Shown here: piece after piece, positions 45,838-53,663 of the stretch | How positions within the stretch are numbered: position 1 is the first letter of the stretch | Layout of the letters: each line of letters opens with the position of its first letter | Assembly (NCBI GenBank): GCA_021775525.1 | Contig: JAJFHQ010000037.1 | Coordinates: forward strand, 23,411 to 87,410 | Direction: 5' to 3' | Source of the DNA: Hyphomicrobiales bacterium | GTDB lineage: Bacteria; Pseudomonadota; Alphaproteobacteria; Rhizobiales; Methyloligellaceae | DNA length: 64,000 bases | The notes under the pieces: generated by a model | The model's input: only the letters and a program-made list of their open reading frames with translations | The model's database searches: none | Told to the model about the DNA's origin: nothing | Program-made: the position numbers and the translations under genes

Positions 45838-45966
45838 AGAAGCTAACAAACGGGCAAGCGCCCCGTCGACGCATCAAGCCTGTGACAAATCGGAGCTATG
45901 TGACACGCAGAAGGCGGAAGCACGCGCATGCCGGAGGCGCGCATTTATCGCGGGAATGGAGATTAG
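45838..45966 (+). repeat. Two weak partial matches to the lepA 3' end (copy 4)
   Basis: First part (about 45838-45868): AAGCTAACAAACGGGCAAGC and GCCCCGT, like copy 3. Second part (about 45900-45966): GCAGAAGGCGG, then GCGCATTTATCGCGGGAATG and GAGATTAGG, like the lepA tail with deletions. Read by eye; weaker than copies 1-3. Confidence 0.5.
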
Positions 45967-45976
45967 GTGGGTAGAG

Positions 45977-46049
45977 GTCCGCTTTACCCTCAAAAGCGGA
46001 CATACTGGGAGGTATACGAAAGAGTCCGCTTTGTGCCAATAGCGGACAT
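45977..46049. repeat. MSAFGGKADI-type palindromic repeat, copy B
   Basis: GTCCGCTTTACCCTCAAAAG pairs back on itself (GTCCGCTTT with AAAGCGGAC) as one hairpin, and AAAGCGGACAT (45993-46003) to TAGCGGACAT (46040-46049) repeats the 57-bp layout of copy A, ending GTGCCAATAGCGGACAT. Confidence 0.8.
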
Positions 46050-46260
46050 CGGGCTCGGATCAAAACGCTTCTGCGCGCCGCCATTTAGAACCCGTCAGAA
46101 TTACGCTCCCCCCGCCGAGTTAGTCAGAATATCTCGTTCAAAGTGAACCTTTCCTTTCCTCACGCGACCAATGAATATCGGGCGGCACAAACGCCACACT
46201 CAGATCACGTATGAGGCTTTTCAGCCGCCCTTCACAATCTACAAACCTTGGGAGGGTAAT

Positions 46261-48135
46261 ATGCTGAATAAACGGATGAAAACGGCAATTGTTGCCTCGG
46301 GTGTGTTGCTTGGCGCGACGGCTGCAAGTGCCGCCGAACTCAAGAACGCACACCTAGACCTCAGCTCAACCGGTAAAATCATCGTTATTACCGAGGACGG
46401 CCAGACATATTCGAAGCTCGAGACAGAGGACCTTAAATTTGAAGGATCGGTCGATATCAAGATGAAGTCCGGCAAGGTCGCCGGGTACGCCATTTACAAT
46501 GGCGCATGCGCCGCTCTTTGCCCAGATGGCATCGGGTTCAAACCCCTGCGCATCGGTTGGTTGGACAAGCCCAAAAAGGAGGTGCAAGACAGCGTTTTGT
46601 TCAACGTATCAGCTAATGATTTTCGGCTACCCCCCTCGCCCAACATTCAGGCAGAGAACATCTTCGGAGAATGTCGCGACAGGATGGGCGTCGGGGTTAA
46701 ATCCGACGTGAACTTCAAGCACAATATGGGCGTGACGCTCGGTATCGGTTTCCATGATTCCAAAGATTCAAAAGACCATGAAGTGGATGATCCAATCGAT
46801 CACAATGACTGGCGCTTCCATTTGGTGCCTGTGGAGGTGACCTGTATGGCTTTGGATCCGCATGAGGTTGCTGACACCCTCAAATTCGAACATGGTGAAT
46901 TCAAGGTCAACGACATCGACCTGTTCCTGTCGACCTTCTCTGGCGCCAATACCCAGTCCAATCCTGCAACAACCTGCAAAAAGGGACGTGTCCTCGTGCG
47001 CGTGAAGACGAGCAAGGCCGGCAACGTCAAGTTCAAGCTTTGGACCAAGGTGGGCGGCAACAAGTCTTCGAAAGTCGTCGATGCCTGGTCGTCGCACGAT
47101 GGAAACGGCGGCTTCGAGACCGAACACATCAATTGGATCTCCATCAGCGAACCCACTCAGGTTCAGGCGATGGCGGAGGAAATGGTCGGCAGCATCGGAC
47201 TTTCCACACCCTGGAAGGAGATCATGCTGCAATGCTCGGACAAAGCTGGTGGCGGGCTTGCACAGGACACGCTGCCGACGGACGATCCCTTCCCAGTCGA
47301 ACCCGCTGTCAATACCGCGATCCCGCCGCCCACAACAGATCTGACACCAAACCCCGGCCGTCCGGAAGATCCACCGCAGGGGCAGACGCTCAAGGGCGAT
47401 TTCGGCATCGCCGATTACGGCGCACCGAAATGCGACCGTATCGCTAAGGCGCTGGTGTCCTTCAAGAGCCCGAAGGCGGACAACATCCACTGGTCGCTCG
47501 ACTGCAAGTTCCAGAACAAGTCGGGTGTGGTTGCGACCCAGCCGCATCCCGAGGGTGGCTACATGGCGGCGACGCTCGTTTGGCTCGACGTTACGAAGAC
47601 GGTTGATGAGAGCTGCACGCTGCGCACCATCGCGCCCTATGCGCCCAAGGATCACGTGACCAAGGCGCACCAGTTCATCTGTGCCACGCCGTCCGGGCAT
47701 TCGGTGAGCAACGATCTGCAGGTCGAGCCGAAACCAAATTCGGGTATTTCCCGTCCGCCGGCGTCGACTGTCGTCGGCACATCAAAGCCGCAGGACAAGG
47801 TGAAGGCCGATGCTCTCAAGCGCCGTCTTGAAGCCGCAAAGAAGGCAGCTGATGCGAAACGCAAACGCGAGGCTGCCGCGGCCAAGACCCGTAAGCTGAA
47901 AGCCGCGCAGGACGCAGCCAAGAAGGCGGCAATAGCAAAGCGCAAGCGTGATGCAGCCATCAAGTTACGTAAGCTGAAGCTACAGCAGCAAGCGATCAGG
48001 AAGGCTGCCACCACGGTTCTTGTCAAACGTAAAGCCGCTGCAGCACTTGCAAGACGCAAAGCTGTGTTGAAAAAGCGTGCGGCACCGAACAGCACCGGCA
48101 ATGCAACGCAAATGCAGATGATACGCCGACGTTAG
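46261..48135 (+). CDS. Secreted protein of unknown function with Lys/Arg/Ala-rich tail
   Basis: 624 residues: Sec signal (ends ASA, about residue 24), then two stretches that look like beta-rich, Ig-like domains, each with paired Cys (for example CAALC, ECRD, TCKKG, QCSD, KCDR, DCKF, SCTL, ICAT), a Pro-rich linker near 365-390, and from about residue 518 a ~100-residue tail of Lys, Arg, Ala and Gln (AAKKAADAKRKREAAAAKTR, LKAAQDAAKKAAIAKRKR), likely one long basic helix. No family recognised. ATG 46261 has GGGAGG 6 nt upstream. The tail could bind nucleic acid, anionic polysaccharide or the cell surface. Confidence 0.8.
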   Translation: MLNKRMKTAIVASGVLLGATAASAAELKNAHLDLSSTGKIIVITEDGQTYSKLETEDLKFEGSVDIKMKSGKVAGYAIYNGACAALCPDGIGFKPLRIGWLDKPKKEVQDSVLFNVSANDFRLPPSPNIQAENIFGECRDRMGVGVKSDVNFKHNMGVTLGIGFHDSKDSKDHEVDDPIDHNDWRFHLVPVEVTCMALDPHEVADTLKFEHGEFKVNDIDLFLSTFSGANTQSNPATTCKKGRVLVRVKTSKAGNVKFKLWTKVGGNKSSKVVDAWSSHDGNGGFETEHINWISISEPTQVQAMAEEMVGSIGLSTPWKEIMLQCSDKAGGGLAQDTLPTDDPFPVEPAVNTAIPPPTTDLTPNPGRPEDPPQGQTLKGDFGIADYGAPKCDRIAKALVSFKSPKADNIHWSLDCKFQNKSGVVATQPHPEGGYMAATLVWLDVTKTVDESCTLRTIAPYAPKDHVTKAHQFICATPSGHSVSNDLQVEPKPNSGISRPPASTVVGTSKPQDKVKADALKRRLEAAKKAADAKRKREAAAAKTRKLKAAQDAAKKAAIAKRKRDAAIKLRKLKLQQQAIRKAATTVLVKRKAAAALARRKAVLKKRAAPNSTGNATQMQMIRRR

Positions 48136-48162
48136 ATCGAGCCGCGCTCACACGTAAAAAAG

Positions 48163-48193
48163 AAGCGCGCCTCAGATATGGGGCGCGCTTTTT
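48163..48193 (+). terminator. Rho-independent terminator after the secreted-protein gene
   Basis: AAGCGCGCC (48163-48171) pairs perfectly with GGCGCGCTT (48182-48190), loop of 10, followed by TTT. 28 bp after the stop. Confidence 0.85.
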
Positions 48194-48218
48194 GCATTTG
48201 CCAAACTTGGGAAAAGCA

Positions 48219-48246
48219 ATGTCCGCTTTACCCCCGAAAGCGGACA
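48219..48246. repeat. MSAFGGKADI-type palindromic repeat, copy C (half element)
   Basis: ATGTCCGCTTTACCCCCGAA then AGCGGACA: one hairpin, the same as the first half of copy B. The minus strand reads exactly M-S-A-F-G-G-K-A-D-I. Confidence 0.85.
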
Positions 48247-48300
48247 AAACTCAAAACTTATTCCCGCTCCCCTTCCCTCCCTTATTCTTCGCCGCATCGA

Positions 48301-48346
48301 TACCCATTGAGGACGCGTGCTGCAGACCGTCTGCTTCATGTGGGTA
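48301..48346. repeat. 46-bp two-helix hairpin
   Basis: TACCCA (48301-48306) pairs with TGGGTA (48341-48346), and inside it GCAGAC pairs with GTCTGC around one base. It opens the palindrome cluster but its conserved boxes differ from the units below. Confidence 0.45.
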
Positions 48347-48376
48347 GAGAGCGGCTTTTGCGAAGACTCTTTGTCT

Positions 48377-48486
48377 GCGCTACCGCCCTCGGGCTACTTG
48401 AGCGCGATTTTTGTTGCGCTACCGGCCTCTGGCCTACTTGAGCGCGGTTTTAATTGCGCTACCGGCCTCTGGCCTACTTGAGCGCG
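48377..48486 (+). repeat. Three tandem palindromic units, period 40 bp
   Basis: Units begin at 48377, 48417 and 48457, each GCGCTACCG - inner arm - loop - inner arm - CTACTTGAGCGC. Outer arms GCGCT/AGCGC pair; inner arms are GCCC/GGGC in unit 1 and GGCC/GGCC in units 2 and 3. T-rich spacers (GATTTTTGTT, GTTTTAATT) separate them. Same family as the single units to 48997. Confidence 0.85.
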
Positions 48487-48599
48487 TAGGGTGTGATGCG
48501 GTCAGGCAATCGGGCTTAACGACCCCAGTCTTCCCGAACGTGCCGTCCCGGACCCGGGGGTATTACGGCCCCCGCGCCGAAGTGCAGATTTTTTTGTCT

Positions 48600-48628
48600 G
48601 TCCTACCGCCTAGCGGCTACTTGAGGAC
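48600..48628 (+). repeat. Palindromic unit 4
   Basis: Outer arms GTCCT/AGGAC in place of GCGCT/AGCGC, inner arms CCGC/GCGG, with TACCG and CTACTTG kept. Preceded by GCAGATTTTTTTGTCT. Confidence 0.8.
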
Positions 48629-48649
48629 GTGATTTGGTTGTGCCAAACC

Positions 48650-48675
48650 GCGCTCAAGTAGCGAAGCGGTAGCGC
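48650..48675 (-). repeat. Palindromic unit 5, inverted
   Basis: The family unit on the minus strand: GCGCTACCGCTTCGCTACTT then GAGCGC. Faces unit 4 across 21 bp, a head-to-head pair like the paired REP elements of enterobacteria. Confidence 0.8.
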
Positions 48676-48797
48676 AACAAAAGAGTCAAGACGCCGGGCG
48701 GATTTCGATAAAGAGGCCGCGCGCGGGGCGCTGGAAAGCTGCCCTACAACTAACGGCATGCGGTTTTTCAGCGTCCTGCGCTGTCCTGTTCTCAAGT

Positions 48798-48826
48798 GTC
48801 CTACCGGCACTCGCCTGCATGAGGAC
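48798..48826 (+). repeat. Palindromic unit 6
   Basis: GTCCTACCGG, inner arms GGC/GCC, then CTGCATGAGGAC. Outer arms GTCCT/AGGAC as in unit 4; the second box is CTGCATG. Confidence 0.7.
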
Positions 48827-48969
48827 ATGGGACCGGGATGTCCGAACTCCCATGCCTCGGGTCCGATGAGGACCGCGGGAAACCGAGCGCGTGCATATGA
48901 GATCATTTCCCTCACGGGCTTTTCCCCGCGCGGCGCCCTCAAACCTGCGGAGGCGCAGATTTTCTATTT

Positions 48970-48997
48970 GGCCTATCGCCGATCGGCTACATGAGGT
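48970..48997 (+). repeat. Palindromic unit 7
   Basis: GGCCTATCGCCGATCGGCTA then CATGAGGTG. Inner helix GCCG/CGGC; outer arms imperfect. Preceded by GGCGCAGATTTTCTATTT, like the flank of unit 4. Confidence 0.65.
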
Positions 48998-49055
48998 GGC
49001 GGGCGTTGCCCCGCCCGGGATGACAAGGACACCCTTCAGCACTACATGAGCGAAT

Positions 49056-49574
49056 ATGGAGCACCCCAAGCAAAGTGAAGCCCTCACCGCCTGCCCCGGT
49101 TGCGGCGCGCGTGTGCCGCCAAGCGATGGCCCGACCCACGCCTATATCGGGGCTTCGCCAGAGTGCTGGGCGGCGTTTGGCGGGGTGCTGGCAAAGGAAT
49201 TCAGCGACGAGGCGCATTTCTCGGTGCACCAGTTCACGGTGGATGCCTATGCCGCCCAGCATCCGGGCGAACCTTCGCGGCGCTCCATCCAGTCCGTCGC
49301 GGTGCACCTGATCGGGCTCTACCAGGCGATCGATCTGGGGTGGAGTGCTGAAAAAATCATCAAGGCGCGAAAGGCCATGTCAAAAAGTGATCTCTTGTGG
49401 CTCGACCCGCCGCCGGCGACCTATGCCATGACCATTCTCGACGTGGCGGGCGTGCAAGATGCGCAAGACCACGCGCGGCGCGTGCGTGCATGGGCTCAAG
49501 CCGTGTGGCAGCATTGGGAGGCCCATCATGCAACCATCCTCGGGTGGGCCGGGAGACAAGGGCAAGCCACCTGA
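49056..49574 (+). CDS. DUF5946-like protein
   Basis: 172 residues, starts MEHPKQSEALTACPGCGARV. A CPGCG zinc-type motif at about 13-17, Y-G-A-S-P-E-C-W-like (YIGASPECW, 30-38) and HQFTVDAYAAQHPG follow; this matches my memory of the DUF5946 family. No function is known. Upstream is the palindrome cluster; downstream gene begins 30 bp later, so the two may be co-transcribed. Confidence 0.7.
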   Translation: MEHPKQSEALTACPGCGARVPPSDGPTHAYIGASPECWAAFGGVLAKEFSDEAHFSVHQFTVDAYAAQHPGEPSRRSIQSVAVHLIGLYQAIDLGWSAEKIIKARKAMSKSDLLWLDPPPATYAMTILDVAGVQDAQDHARRVRAWAQAVWQHWEAHHATILGWAGRQGQAT

Positions 49575-49604
49575 AATATCATTTGTCCCAAGAAGGAGAA
49601 GCCG

Positions 49605-49964
49605 ATGAATTATGTGCAAGGATTCCTGATAGCCGTTCCCAAATCAAGCAAGGACGCCTATTGCGCGCTGGCCGCGAAGTCGGCGGCAATCTTCGAGGAG
49701 TATGGCGCGCTGCGCACCGTCGAGACCTGGAGCGACAGCGTGCCGGACGGCAAGGTCACCGATTTCAATCGGGCCGTGAAGGCGAGCGGCGACGAGGCCA
49801 TCGTCTTCTCGTGGATCGAATGGCCGGACAAGGCCACCTGCGATGCCGCCTCCAAGAAGATGCAGACCGACAAGCGCTGGGAGCAGATGGGCGACATGCC
49901 GTTCGATGGCAAGCGCATGATATGGGCCGGGTTCGAGCCGATCCTCGAACGCAAGGCAGGCTAG
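49605..49964 (+). CDS. DUF1428 family protein (YbaA-like)
   Basis: 119 residues, starting MNYVQGFLIAVPKSSKDAY and containing EYGALRTVETWSDSVPDG, DEAIVFSWIEWPDKATCD and a GKRMIWAGFEPI end, all typical of DUF1428. These are small dimeric alpha-beta barrel proteins of unknown function. AAGGAG lies before the ATG. Confidence 0.9.
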   Translation: MNYVQGFLIAVPKSSKDAYCALAAKSAAIFEEYGALRTVETWSDSVPDGKVTDFNRAVKASGDEAIVFSWIEWPDKATCDAASKKMQTDKRWEQMGDMPFDGKRMIWAGFEPILERKAG

Positions 49965-50007
49965 CGGCGCTCCAGCCTTTCACGGTGCGGCATGGCGAAA
50001 CGAAAGG

Positions 50008-50025
50008 ACGCCCGAAAGCGGGCGT
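50008..50025. terminator. Hairpin after the DUF1428 gene
   Basis: ACGCCCG pairs perfectly with CGGGCGT around AAAG. Not followed by a T-run on either strand, so a factor-dependent or weak terminator at best. Confidence 0.4.
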
Positions 50026-50164
50026 AAAACATGGTTTTGAAACCCCCGTTCCCCCACGCGAGAGTCCCGTTTCACCCTCCCAGGGTTAATCATTTCTTAT
50101 CCACTGTCCCGGATTATTACACTAACGCAACAAGAGACGGCCTCGCGGCCGCAAGGACAGTGTT

Positions 50165-51517
50165 ATGGTCAAGTCGCAGGGAGCGACACGTTCCGTCCGC
50201 CACGGGCTTTCCTGGAAGCTCATGGCTGGTGCGGCGATACTTGTTCTTGCCGCGGGGTGTACAAGAACAAGCAAAAAAGATTCGCCGCAAAAACGCTTGG
50301 CGGCGTTCGACTATTCGAAGCGGGCGCAGAGACCCGCACTCAAGCCAAATCACCCTTTGCATATCGCCGCGACCAAGTGGGCGCGCGTGCACCAGAAGAA
50401 ACCGGCCGACCCCGCTGCCGCGCTGAACTATGCCCGCACCCTCAAGGCGCTTGGCTCCAAGGACAAGGCAATGGAGGTGCTGGCGCGCACGTACCAGCTC
50501 AATCCGGGACACCCGAAACTCACCTCCGAATATGGCCGCCTGGCGCTCGACATGGGCCGGGTCCAGATGGCGGAACAGCTGCTGAACAAGGCCCAGCGCT
50601 CCAAGGGACAAACGGACTGGCGCGTGCTTTCGGCCCTCGGCACACTGAATGCCAAACGCGGCGAACATAAAAAAGCGCAGAGCTTTTACCTGGCGGCACT
50701 GCGCCAGAAACCGGACGCCACATCGGTGTTTAACAACCTGGCCCTGTCCTATGCACTCGACGGGCGCGTTGGCGATGCGGAAGATCTCCTGAAGCGCGCC
50801 GTGGCCAAGGGGCACAATACCCGCAAGGTGCGTCAGAACCTGGCGCTGGTGCTTGGCCTGCAGAGCAAGTTCGGTGAAGCCCAGCAGATGGCCCAGACAG
50901 ACCTCAACGGCGACAAGGTCGACAATAATGTGAATTTCATGCGCGACATGGTGAAGACCACCAAGGTGGCGAGCGCCAAGTCCGTTAAGCCCAAAACAAA
51001 GGGCAAGGACCCGGCAAAGACCGATCGCGTGACGACCGCAGCGCTGCCGGAAAAGCAGAAAGTTGCCGCGGTCAAAACATCCGTGCAAGCCCCCCTGCCC
51101 CGGCGCAAACCCGCCGCACCAGTGAGGATGACCGCCACGACACCCATGCCTGTTCAGACCAGAAGCGCATCCAAGGCGCCTGGGACGGCAAGGCAGGTGT
51201 CCGTCAAAACGGCCACAGCGACCAAGAGGACCGCCGCGCCTGCCCAGAAGTCAGCACCTGCTAAACATGCGGCGAAGAAAAAACCCGTCAAGCGTGCGCC
51301 CATTCTGCCCTGGAACAAGAAACCGGCGGCAACGCGCAAGAGCGTGCAGACAGCAGAGTTGAGCAAGAAGTCGACCAGCGTGCCAACCGATATCCTGCCG
51401 CAAACCAGCACCAGCTGGAGCATGGAAGTCACCCGGAATGTTGCCCCGGCATCGGGTGCAACCGCGGTGACGTCACGCAAAGCACCGGAACCTTTTGAAA
51501 TCCCGGAAGCGAACTAA
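50165..51517 (+). CDS. tadD: TadD-like TPR lipoprotein
   Basis: 450 residues: lipoprotein signal with LVLAAGC (about 31), TPR repeats from ~60 to ~250 (ALNYARTLKALGSKDKAMEV; ALGTLNAKRGEHKKAQSFYL), and a long Lys/Ala/Pro/Thr-rich C-terminal half without fold. Matches TadD, the pilotin-like helper of the Tad secretin. It is convergent with the tad operon, separated from tadC by 144 bp that include only a 6-bp hairpin. Confidence 0.8.
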   Translation: MVKSQGATRSVRHGLSWKLMAGAAILVLAAGCTRTSKKDSPQKRLAAFDYSKRAQRPALKPNHPLHIAATKWARVHQKKPADPAAALNYARTLKALGSKDKAMEVLARTYQLNPGHPKLTSEYGRLALDMGRVQMAEQLLNKAQRSKGQTDWRVLSALGTLNAKRGEHKKAQSFYLAALRQKPDATSVFNNLALSYALDGRVGDAEDLLKRAVAKGHNTRKVRQNLALVLGLQSKFGEAQQMAQTDLNGDKVDNNVNFMRDMVKTTKVASAKSVKPKTKGKDPAKTDRVTTAALPEKQKVAAVKTSVQAPLPRRKPAAPVRMTATTPMPVQTRSASKAPGTARQVSVKTATATKRTAAPAQKSAPAKHAAKKKPVKRAPILPWNKKPAATRKSVQTAELSKKSTSVPTDILPQTSTSWSMEVTRNVAPASGATAVTSRKAPEPFEIPEAN

Positions 51518-51661
51518 CGGACCAGAGCAACGCAGGCTGGCGAGGTTGATCACGTCATCCTCATGCCTTCTGCGCACCGGGACGGATTCCGCCGACGGGT
51601 CCTGAAATTCTGAAATGAAGCTATTTGAGAGATGCCGCGCCGTATATGGGAGCGGCGCTCA

Positions 51662-52645
51662 TCATCCTCCGCGTACCGCCATGACCTTGATATAGGCCGG
51701 CCCGAGGATAACGATAAATAGCACTGGCAGGAAAAATACGATCATGGGAACGGTCAGCTTCGGCGGTAGGCTGGCGGCTTTTTTCTCGGCCTCCGCCATG
51801 CGCATGTCGCGATTTTCCTGGGCCATGGTCCTCAGCGCGGTGCCAATGGACGTGCCATAGCGCTCTGCCTGCACCAGGGCGGTGCCAACAGCCTTGACGC
51901 CGGGCAGCCCGGTCCGCTTGCCAAGATTTTCATAAGCCTTGCTGCGGTCCGGAAGGTAAGAGAGCTCGGCCGTGGTCAGCGAGAATTCCTCAGCGAGCTC
52001 CAGTGAGCGGGCACCGATCTCTGTCGCGACCTTGTTGAAGGCGGCCTCGATGGACATGCCCGCTTGGACGCAAATCAACAGCAAATCGAGCGAGTCGGGA
52101 AAAGCCCTCTTGATCGACTGCTGCCGGCGCTGGATCAGGTTGGTGATGAATATGTTGGGAAGGTAGAAACCGAAATAGGCCGCACCCAGAGAAATCGAGA
52201 TGCGCACGACCGTCGGCAATTCATTTTCGCGCAACACGAACAGATAGAACAAAGCCCCGCCCAGGCCAACAAAGGGCAAGACCAGACGGAAGAACAGAAA
52301 CGCCACTACCGGCGCCTGGCCCCGCATGCCGGCCATTTTCAGCCGTTCCCGAGTGGTATCGGTTTCCAGCAACTTGCTGAGGTTCAACTGCTCGACAATC
52401 TGCTTCATGAAGCCCTTGGGGCTATTGCGCAGCCGCGCCTGGCGGTTTTCGTTGTCAGCGAGTTCTGCCAGCCGTTCCGCACGCATCGCATCGCGTTCAC
52501 TGGAGACATATTTCAACCGCGCCCCCAGCTTGTCGCCAGTGAGCGCCGCCATGGCGAAAGAAGCAACCGTGAAGAAGGCAGCCACAGCGGATAGCACCAT
52601 GATCAGGAATTTTGGTTCGGTGAATTGGGCTAAAAAGTCAAACAT
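51662..52645 (-). CDS. tadC: Tad pilus inner-membrane protein TadC
   Basis: 327 residues of the T2SSF (GspF) fold: N-terminal TM, cytoplasmic helical domain (TSIGTALRTMAQENRDMRMAE is the family's conserved helix), and C-terminal TMs. Works with TadB as the platform for the pilus motor. 25 bp after TadB. Confidence 0.92.
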   Translation of the reverse strand: MFDFLAQFTEPKFLIMVLSAVAAFFTVASFAMAALTGDKLGARLKYVSSERDAMRAERLAELADNENRQARLRNSPKGFMKQIVEQLNLSKLLETDTTRERLKMAGMRGQAPVVAFLFFRLVLPFVGLGGALFYLFVLRENELPTVVRISISLGAAYFGFYLPNIFITNLIQRRQQSIKRAFPDSLDLLLICVQAGMSIEAAFNKVATEIGARSLELAEEFSLTTAELSYLPDRSKAYENLGKRTGLPGVKAVGTALVQAERYGTSIGTALRTMAQENRDMRMAEAEKKAASLPPKLTVPMIVFFLPVLFIVILGPAYIKVMAVRGG

Positions 52646-52670
52646 TGAATTGCGTGCAATCCTCCGGAGA

Positions 52671-53663
52671 TCAGTAGTCGAAGTCGATCATTTTTTTCAT
52701 AACGAGTATGCCAATCAGCATCCATATACCGCTGCCCATCAGCATCATCTTGCCGAGCTGTTCAGTCCACAACAGGCTGGTGTATTTCGGAGTCATGATC
52801 GTGAGCGCGACCATGACCAGAGGCGGGAGGGAGCCAATGATGGCCGCCGATGCCTTTGCCTCCGCGCTGAACGCCTGCACCTTGGCTGTCAGGCGCATTC
52901 TGTCTCGCAACACGTTGGACAGATTTTCCAGCGCTTCTGCCAGGTTACCGCCCGTCTGTTGCTGAATAGCAATGACGATGGCAAAGAAATTCAACTCCTG
53001 CAAAGGCATCCGCTCAAACATGCGTTCAAACGCCTTGGCGAGAGGCACGCCGACTCTCTGCTGCTCCACCACGTCTACAAATTCGCCTTTAACCGGCTCG
53101 GCTGTTTCCTCGGAAATGATCCGCAGGCAATCGTTCAACGGCAGACCGGATTTGACGCCCCGCACAATGACATCAAGCGCATTTGCGAACTCGATCAGAA
53201 ATTGCTTCTGCCGGCGCTTGGCCAGAAATGCCAGCAACCATCGTGGAAACCCCAATGACCCGGCAACCACCGCAAGGCCAGCTACGATAGGTGATGATCC
53301 GGTCACGAAGACAACGACGCCAATGAGAATTCCGCTTAGGGCGCTGGCAATATAGAAGGACCGCTTTGGAACATTCAGTCCGGCCCGAAGCAGGCGCATG
53401 TTCAACGTGACTTTCTTTTTTGATTTTTGACTGGCTTCGAGTTGCTTGAGCGTGTCTTGAACCTGCTGCTTGCGCATTGAGGTCGATTCAGGAACAGCCG
53501 AACGGCGCGCGGCGCGGCTTTGTCCACTCTTTACATTGGCGATGCGTTTGCTGGTCTTTCGCTCACCCGAAAGGAATGGCATGATGATCACATAGGAAAT
53601 CCCGCCAACGCTGAGCGCGGCGAGGAACATCATCGAGATCCTGAGAAGTTCGGGACTAACCAA
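52671..53663 (-). CDS. tadB: Tad pilus inner-membrane protein TadB
   Basis: 330 residues from a TTG at 53663, which GGGAGAG precedes by about 6 nt; a first ATG lies at 53633 with AGGA upstream. T2SSF domain: KRRQKQFLIEFANALDVIVRGVKSG, FAIVIAIQQQTGGNLAEALENL, C-terminal TM pair. Overlaps the last codons of cpaF, so it is translated together with it. Confidence 0.9.
   Translation of the reverse strand: MVSPELLRISMMFLAALSVGGISYVIIMPFLSGERKTSKRIANVKSGQSRAARRSAVPESTSMRKQQVQDTLKQLEASQKSKKKVTLNMRLLRAGLNVPKRSFYIASALSGILIGVVVFVTGSSPIVAGLAVVAGSLGFPRWLLAFLAKRRQKQFLIEFANALDVIVRGVKSGLPLNDCLRIISEETAEPVKGEFVDVVEQQRVGVPLAKAFERMFERMPLQELNFFAIVIAIQQQTGGNLAEALENLSNVLRDRMRLTAKVQAFSAEAKASAAIIGSLPPLVMVALTIMTPKYTSLLWTEQLGKMMLMGSGIWMLIGILVMKKMIDFDY

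Larger units (their letters stand above)
45809..46260. other. Intergenic region with repeats
   Basis: 452 bp. Contains two partial lepA-tail matches (45838-45966) and the MSAFGGKADI-type repeat copy B (45977-46049). The last ~200 bp should hold the promoter of the secreted-protein gene; GGGAGG at about 46250 is its ribosome site. Confidence 0.6.
48247..49055. other. Noncoding palindrome cluster region
   Basis: About 800 bp without a supported gene, filled by the seven units and the 46-bp hairpin. Open frames here only mirror the repeats. Confidence 0.65.

Noticed and set aside
45896..46084. Small minus-strand frame containing MSAFEGKADL
   Set aside because: It is the translation of the palindromic repeat copy B, not a gene.
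48023..48247. Small minus-strand frame starting MSAFGGKADIAF
   Set aside because: Translation of repeat copy C; it also runs antisense through a real gene.
48377..48486. CRISPR array (40-bp period)
   Set aside because: The repeated units make up most of each period; the gaps are about 10 bp and T-rich, with no spacers and no cas genes.
51638..51659. Terminator between tadD and tadC
   Set aside because: GCGCCG/CGGCGC is only 6 bp with a 10-nt loop and no T-run on either strand.
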